Both the position numbers and the translations under genes were made by a program. Shown here in pieces: positions 58,701-64,000 of a stretch of 64,000 nt of DNA (the stretch's first letter is position 1; each line of letters starts with the position of its first letter). The stretch lies in assembly GCF_048771995.1 (NCBI RefSeq), contig NC_133063.1, positions 18,166,063-18,230,062 of the forward strand. Reading direction: 5' to 3'. The notes beneath the pieces are model-generated. The model saw only the letters and a program-made list of their open reading frames with translations, was not told where the DNA came from and ran no database searches. The stretch is from Taeniopygia guttata. Taxonomy: Eukaryota > Chordata > Aves > Passeriformes > Estrildidae.

Positions 58701-58912
58701 GTTCCCTGAAAGAAAAACCCCCAATTTTCTGGGGGATTTCTCTGTGGGTGGCTGACAACCCTCAAGGCTTTGAGGACCGGCCTCATCAGGGAAACCTCCT
58801 CTGAGAGGTTTTTTTTCTGACACACCGAGGTGATGAGTATAGCCTGGCGACTGTCACCTATTTTGTGTTTTATTTTCCTTTGTGTTTTTATCTCTTAGGA
58901 GGCAGAACACTT
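55741..58912. other. Intronic or intergenic AT-rich DNA, no gene seen
   Basis: No gene is supported. At 58717-58733 CCCCCA-ATTTTC-TGGGGG can form a small hairpin, in the zone where the leader of the following ERV would lie. I could not identify a 5' LTR or primer site for that ERV. Confidence 0.5.
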
Positions 58913-60600
58913 AATGGGGGCCAAATACTCCATTGACCAAGTTCTCCATTGAGAAAGAAATCTTTTCCCAAGTTTCTAATCTCCTTCTTAAACATAATGT
59001 TAAGTTCTCTAAGGGTAATCTCCGGGTTCTTTTTCTCTGGGTTTTCAAGTTCTTTCTGGGCACTACAGTTGAGTCAGTTCTGTCTGGTGAGTTCTGGGAT
59101 AATGGAGCAAAAACAATGTATCAACTCAAAACTAAGGTGATTTTCGGGTTGGGAAGTTCTATCCACTTTTTCACTCTATTTACACGGTGATGCAAGCTCT
59201 GGGAGAGGGTTTCTAAAGAGTCTAAAAGCTCTGTATCCCTGCCTTTGTGTCCCAACCCCCTGACCCTTCTCCCCCATCCCCCAGCCATAGGTCTGGAGAT
59301 GGAAGCTGCTGTTTTGGCAGCAGGGATTCCCCTTCCCCCATCCCCTGCAGAATCCCCACTCCAGGTCCATCTCCCCCGCCTCCACTGGGCCCCCCCTGGT
59401 TTCTCCCTTGGGTTCCCCCCCCCATCCTACCGGGAGGGAAGCTAATCAGAAAAATCCCTCCTGTTTACACGCCAAAGGCTCCAAGCATGAAGTGTACCCT
59501 GGCTGGAGCTCTAGTGCTGATTCTAGGATGTCTGCCTCTACTTCAGATGACAGTGAGGTAGATTCTTCAGATTCAGACAGTGAATTTGAGGATCCCTGGG
59601 TTCAAATCAAAAGGGAAGCAGCTTTGGATAAGAACTGGGAGTTCACTGAAAAATTAAATGTCCTTGTTGCTCCAGTTAGGTACCGAAGGGGGTGCCCCCC
59701 AAAATGGAAAACTGTTCCTTACACTCATCTTAGAGAAATCTGTCAAATTTCCAAATATTTTGGCCGATATTCCCCATATTTCAAAAATCTCATACAGGTA
59801 ACTTTCTTTACTCATGTGCTTGTCCCCCATGACCTCTGGCCTGTTATGTCCCTCCTCTTATCACCTACAGAGCAACTTCTGTGGGAATCAATTTGGAAAA
59901 AACAATTTAAAAAATTAGTACGAAATTACCAACCAGAGGCTAGCCAAGCTTATCTCACAGTAGAGCACTTGAGTGGCAAGCACAAGCACAAACCTGAAAT
60001 TTATCCAAAGCTGTTTTAGAGGACATTAAAAATGCTGCTCGGAATGCTTTATTCCAAACACCTGATGGTACCACCCCACAATTAAGTTTTGCTGACATTT
60101 GCCAAAGCACTGATGAGCCATATATAAAATTAATTGATAGATTAAAGGATACTATTGATAAGCAGGTTGATTGCCCAAGGGCCAAAGAGGAGCTGCTCAA
60201 CAAATTAGCAGTATCCAATGCAAATGAAAATTGTAAAAAAATCATAAGGGCACTCCCTCCAGACCCTGAACCTACCATTCACCAAATGGTGGAAGCCTGT
60301 TCCCGCCTCACAACCACTGAACACATAGTAGCCATAGCAGGCAGCAAAGGAGTAGCTGAAGCCTTTGTAGCACAAAACAAACAGAACATGCAGTGCTGTA
60401 TTCATAATGAACTTGGTCACCTCAAGGTGGAATGTGACAAGGGCTTTGTGCAGAGTTACCTCTTCACTGGTTGTCCCTCCACTGCATGCCCAGACTGTAA
60501 AGAACATTTTAAACACTTCCCCAGTTTCAGTATCACCAGCAGGTCCAGCATCAGCCCTCTCAACAGCAGCACCAGGGAAACTTCCCGTGGAGTGCAGGGT
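58913..60600 (+). pseudogene. Decayed gag of the old ERV
   Basis: The ATG at 58913 starts a matrix-like protein (MGAKYS), but a stop follows after 12 codons. The matrix similarity continues in another frame (EKEIFSQVSNLLLKH...SVLSGEFWDN, to about 59170). A Pro-rich and then Ser/Asp-rich linker (59400-59600) leads into capsid: LREICQISKYFGRYSPYFKN and LWPVMSLLLSPTEQLLWESI at about 59725-59900 resemble betaretroviral capsid N-domains. After a further frame change the major homology region appears at about 60100-60165 (STDEPYIKLIDRLKDTI). A degraded zinc knuckle (CCIHNELGHLKVEC, first C spacing lost) lies near 60390-60430. At least three breaks, so no functional Gag. Confidence 0.75.
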
Positions 60601-60769
60601 GGCACTGCGTGATGACACCAAATGCCTTGAAGCCATTCCATACCCTTTCCCCATCATCCCAGAAAGCCCAAGCACCAAGAGACTGTCTGTGACATCGAGG
60701 AACAACTCCAACTCTCTGAGGTCTACCAATACATTCAGGCAGGGACATGATGCACGTTAGTAAGCACTC

Positions 60770-61356
60770 TTTCCATCCAGCTGGAGGATAAGGAGACCTA
60801 CAAAATTCCTACTGGTAAATTTGGACCCTCCAATGAACCAAGGAACATTTTAATCATAGGGGACTCTAGTATTGGACCAGACCATCTGCAGGTATTAGTC
60901 CAAACTGTGGGGCCAAGGGATGAAATTACTGTGACTGTCTCATGTGTACACCCACTAAGGTATTTGTATAAGGGTATACCCATAACCCAAACCTTCCTCC
61001 TACTCACCTGGACTCATATTTTACCAGAAAACCCTACAGTCTTCTGGGCTGAGACCGTACGTTCAGACAGATCTATTATAGAATGTGGTTTGTTTAACAA
61101 AGGGGACAAAGTTTTTCTTCCAGGTGTAGCAGACACCAGAGCAGACACGACCATCATTTCCTGCTTCGAGTGGCCAGAGGGCTGGGAACTAGTGCCAGCC
61201 AATGGAGTTATCTCTGGGATTGGAGGAGCTGCTGCCTCCATGCAAGGCAAACAAACTATTCTTATCCAAGGACCTGAGGGGCAGGTAGCTGCCAAGATTA
61301 AAGTGTCTCAAGAGGACCTTGGCTGGCAGCATAAGCATGAATTATTTCTTGCATGA
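60770..61356 (+). pseudogene. Decayed dUTPase-protease of the old ERV
   Basis: The dUTPase part (about 60790-61030) shows IPTGKFGP, then a decayed RSS-like loop (GDSSIGPDHLQV), and a YKGIPITQTFLLL segment matching the family's KGERIAQLLLLP stretch. It would have hydrolysed dUTP. The protease follows in one frame: LPGVADTRADTTIIS at about 61120-61160, with WP..W.LVPA and SGIGG flap sequences after it. The catalytic DTG is DTR (61132-61140), a Gly to Arg change expected to abolish activity. Stops interrupt the dUTPase start. A fused dUTPase-protease is a betaretrovirus hallmark. Confidence 0.78.
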
Positions 61357-62165
61357 CGGGCCTCAGTTTATCAGGGAAGAGTGGCAAAATAGAGATAGGG
61401 TTGTGATCAAGGGGTGGACTGCACACTGACAGTATGTTCCAGGTTATTCACAACTATGAAACATTTGCTGCAATCAAGCAGGCCAAGCAGGTAAAGTCAC
61501 TGTGGAATGGGGGGATGATGATTGAAACAAAAATATGGAGAAGCTTGGCAGATTAATTACATAGTACACCATGAAAACCTGCCAAGGCAGTTGTTACATG
61601 CTTACAGTGGTGTAAAGAGCCACTGGATGGCCGGAGATGTACCCTGTGCCTCATCCCACTGCCTGGAACACCAGCTTGGGGTTTGAAGGCCAAGTCCTGT
61701 GGTGACATGGCACCCCAGAAAGGACTTAGTTGAAAAATGAAACTAATTTTAAAGATGTTTCACAGAGTCACCTTTGCCAGAGAGCATGGTATTGAGTGTG
61801 TATCATATTCCCTGTCATGCAGCACCCTATGGGAAAGTTGAATGGTACAATGGACTATTAAAAACCACACTGAAGGCAGTGGGTGGCTGGACCTACATTT
61901 AACAAAGGCAATCTAATTAGTTAACACCCAAGGCTTTATCAGTTGAGCTGCCCATAGCCAATCAAAACCTCCACATACTGTAGAAAGTATAAGTATAACA
62001 CATATAAAAATGTGTTAGAGAAAACCGTTTTGGTTAGTTCTGCCTTCTATCCATGGGACTTTTCTTGCTCAAGGACCTGGGTGTGCTTGGTGGATAATGC
62101 AAGAGGGTCATGGAAAGACGATGTGTACCCCACGGAGATCTGATTCTTGGTTGAGAACAGTCTGT
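61357..62165 (+). pseudogene. Decayed integrase of the old ERV
   Basis: It begins right after the protease stop, so the pol 5' region is deleted. Recognisable pieces across frames are IKQAKQVKSLWNGG and YGEAWQIDYI (first catalytic Asp kept, about 61530-61560), TGWPEMYPVPH (about 61620-61660), and LKNETNFK, where a catalytic Asp would stand in SDNGTHFK-type motifs but Asn is found (about 61740). Then come VYHIPCHA and GKVEWYNGLLKTTLKA (third catalytic residue Glu kept, about 61850). C-terminal pieces resembling GTFLAQGPGCAWW and PRGDLILG extend to about 62140. Multiple stops and at least three frame changes. Confidence 0.75.
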
Positions 62166-64000
62166 AATGTTGAATTGTGTGTGTAATATTTGTTGCTGAC
62201 CCTACCACTACACGTCATAACTACTATGGACAGGATGTGTGGGGGAGAAGCTGGAGTGGTTCTTGGAAGATGTTTATACAGTTGGTATCTTGCTTCTGGC
62301 CTAAATTTAGATAATAAATTTGGTTTTTTTTAGAGTACAAACTGAACTCTCTATAACATTTTCATGCTATCATTTAGCATGACAAAGCAAATAAGAATAA
62401 AGAACTTTGATTTTTTAAATGAATACTTACAATTGATTCTGGTAAAATCTAACAGTCTCTACTAAGTTTCGATGCAGAAATTTCTGAACTAGGTACAGGT
62501 TGTATTCAGGTTGAGCCACCTTTTTATGATCTGCAAATTCAACACAAATAGTTTTTAGTTTGAAAGTTTTAAGTAGACAAGATTAATAAAAAAAAGCAAT
62601 TAACTACAGAGGAAATCCTGAAATCCTGACAATAGGTGAGACCAATTCGGATAAGAGAAAATGAGAAGAAAGAAGAGCAGGAAAGACAAAAGCAGTATTG
62701 ATAGAAACTCGGTGATGTTGAGACAGGGGCCTATGTGTGCAGCTTTAGGAGACCTCCTGCTGGTTGTCCTGAAGGATTTGCAGGAGATAGCTAAAAAAAC
62801 CCCAAAAATTCCTAAAGCAAAACCAGTTGAAATAAGTTTGTGACCTACACTATACCTGAGCAAGAAGCAGAAATCCACAGAATTTACTTTACCAATGACT
62901 GAGACAGCCAATCTGGCATTGCAGGATTTTTTTGCAATGCAGGATATGTACATAAAGACAGGAGATTGACTTCCTGTCTGCCACAATCTATGCAAAATCT
63001 AGGTTCAAGAAATAAGTGAAGGAATTTATAGAAAAATGTGATAATACTTCTTTTTAAATGATGGGAAAAGAGAAAGAGTTTATTTTAACTTAATACTATT
63101 TGATATAGTATAATTTATTATTTAATTCTGGAATATTGATAAAATTGAAAATCAAAAATTCTGCAATAGCTTTCAGTAGTATGCATTATTAAATCCTGTA
63201 AGGAATTTCTGGAAGAAATAGAAGAAAGGAGACTCCTGTACTTGAAAGTAAATGCCTAAAAATAAGTATGTGGTATTAAAAATGAATAGATTGAAATACA
63301 TTTAGACCAAGAAATTTGATACAATGGACTCAGGAAAAAAGTATGTACCCTAAACTCAAATGAGCTCTTATAAAAAAAGTAACTTTTTCCAAAATGTGGC
63401 TCCTCTCAACTTCTATGACTAAAATCTGATAGTATCAAACCATAAAATAAGTTGGAAGAGATGAGAGATGCTTTGCACATTTTTGTACATATAAATGCAG
63501 TCAGAGGATTCCAAACATGACAATGCTTTTGTTTTTAAGAAGTTTAGAATTTTGATATGCAAATAATGTTTTCATATTAGTAACTAATTATTACTTGCCA
63601 TTGACCTTTATTGGAAGTGCAAACTCAAAACACTTTTCATGTATTTTTTTTGTTTGTTTTTTAAGGTCAATGCATAGAAAAAGAAAAGAAAGGGAAAATC
63701 CCCAAGCTCTAAAAAGGGTGTTTTCTTAATTCTTACATTAATATTTTTAAAAGAAAGCATCAGAAGAACCAAACAGCAAAATCAGTAATTCAAATGATCC
63801 CTTGGTAGTTAGATTTTCATGAGACATGTAGAACCCTGAAGACGGACATTTTTATGGGTGATATAAACAGATATTTATCATATTGGAAGTTCCCATTACA
63901 TTTTCAGACTGCTTTTATGTGCCTGAATTCCTGTTTCTATATGCTCAGATCTTTCTGAGCTTATTTGAAATTCACAGCTGATGTTGAGCAGCCAGACCAA
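62166..64000. other. AT-rich DNA to the window end, no gene seen
   Basis: No exon, RNA gene or named repeat is supported. A 3' LTR of the old ERV might start here (AATAAA at about 62312) but has no partner to confirm it. Confidence 0.5.

Larger units (their letters stand above)
58913..62165 (+). mobile_element. Old decayed ERV: gag, dUTPase-protease, integrase; RT deleted
   Basis: A plus-strand retroviral relic. Matrix, capsid and nucleocapsid remnants (58913-60600) are followed by a dUTPase joined to an aspartic protease (60770-61356), the order seen in betaretroviruses. They are followed at once by an integrase remnant (61357-62165). Reverse transcriptase and RNase H, about 2 kb in relatives, are absent, and no env was found. 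Many stops and frame changes show long neutral decay. It differs from the young provirus at 2.2-11.4 kb in carrying a dUTPase and in its integrase wording. LTRs could not be recognised. Confidence 0.82.

Overview
The window looks like nuclear DNA from a bird, probably a songbird, although the species cannot be fixed from sequence alone. The evidence is several CR1 retroposon tails of the avian type, an AT-rich low-complexity background, bird-like endogenous retroviruses (ERVs) and LTR fragments, and one CpG-island first exon. No bacterial-style operons, CRISPR arrays or rRNA genes are visible.

The main feature is a young, nearly complete provirus on the minus strand at 2179-11385. It has two 361-bp LTRs that differ at only 3 positions, and a perfect 6-bp target-site duplication (AATTTC). 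It has a tRNA-Phe primer site and a polypurine tract. Gag, protease and pol are open and lie in three frames joined by two retroviral slip heptamers (GGGAAAC and AAATTTA). RT, RNase H and integrase keep their catalytic residues. Env, of the gamma/D type, is broken. Its surface subunit is interrupted by a 1.6-kb cassette (about 3213-4793) made from a diverged, internally deleted gag-to-pol-start segment. The rest of env has stops, a frame change and a missing C-terminus. Because the LTRs are nearly identical, the env damage may predate integration, which would mean a lineage that spread without a working envelope.

From 11.4 to 51.4 kb there is no gene I can support. This stretch holds CR1 tails (about 18.7, 28.5 and 47.6 kb), two related LTRs (about 12.9-13.4 and 26.5-27.2 kb), weaker LTR-like blocks (about 19.3, 21.6, 30.3 and 38.4 kb), a GATA microsatellite (49.35 kb) and homopolymer tracts.

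A CpG island at about 51.4-53.0 kb carries the likely first coding exon (52153-52731, plus strand) of a vertebrate gene I do not recognise. It ends in a consensus splice donor, so the DNA to the right is probably its first intron. That intron holds an LTR-like block (about 55.0-55.7 kb) and an old, decayed plus-strand ERV (58913-62165). The old ERV has gag, dUTPase-protease and an integrase remnant. RT and RNase H are deleted, and two catalytic positions are mutated (DTG to DTR in protease, the second Asp of integrase to Asn).
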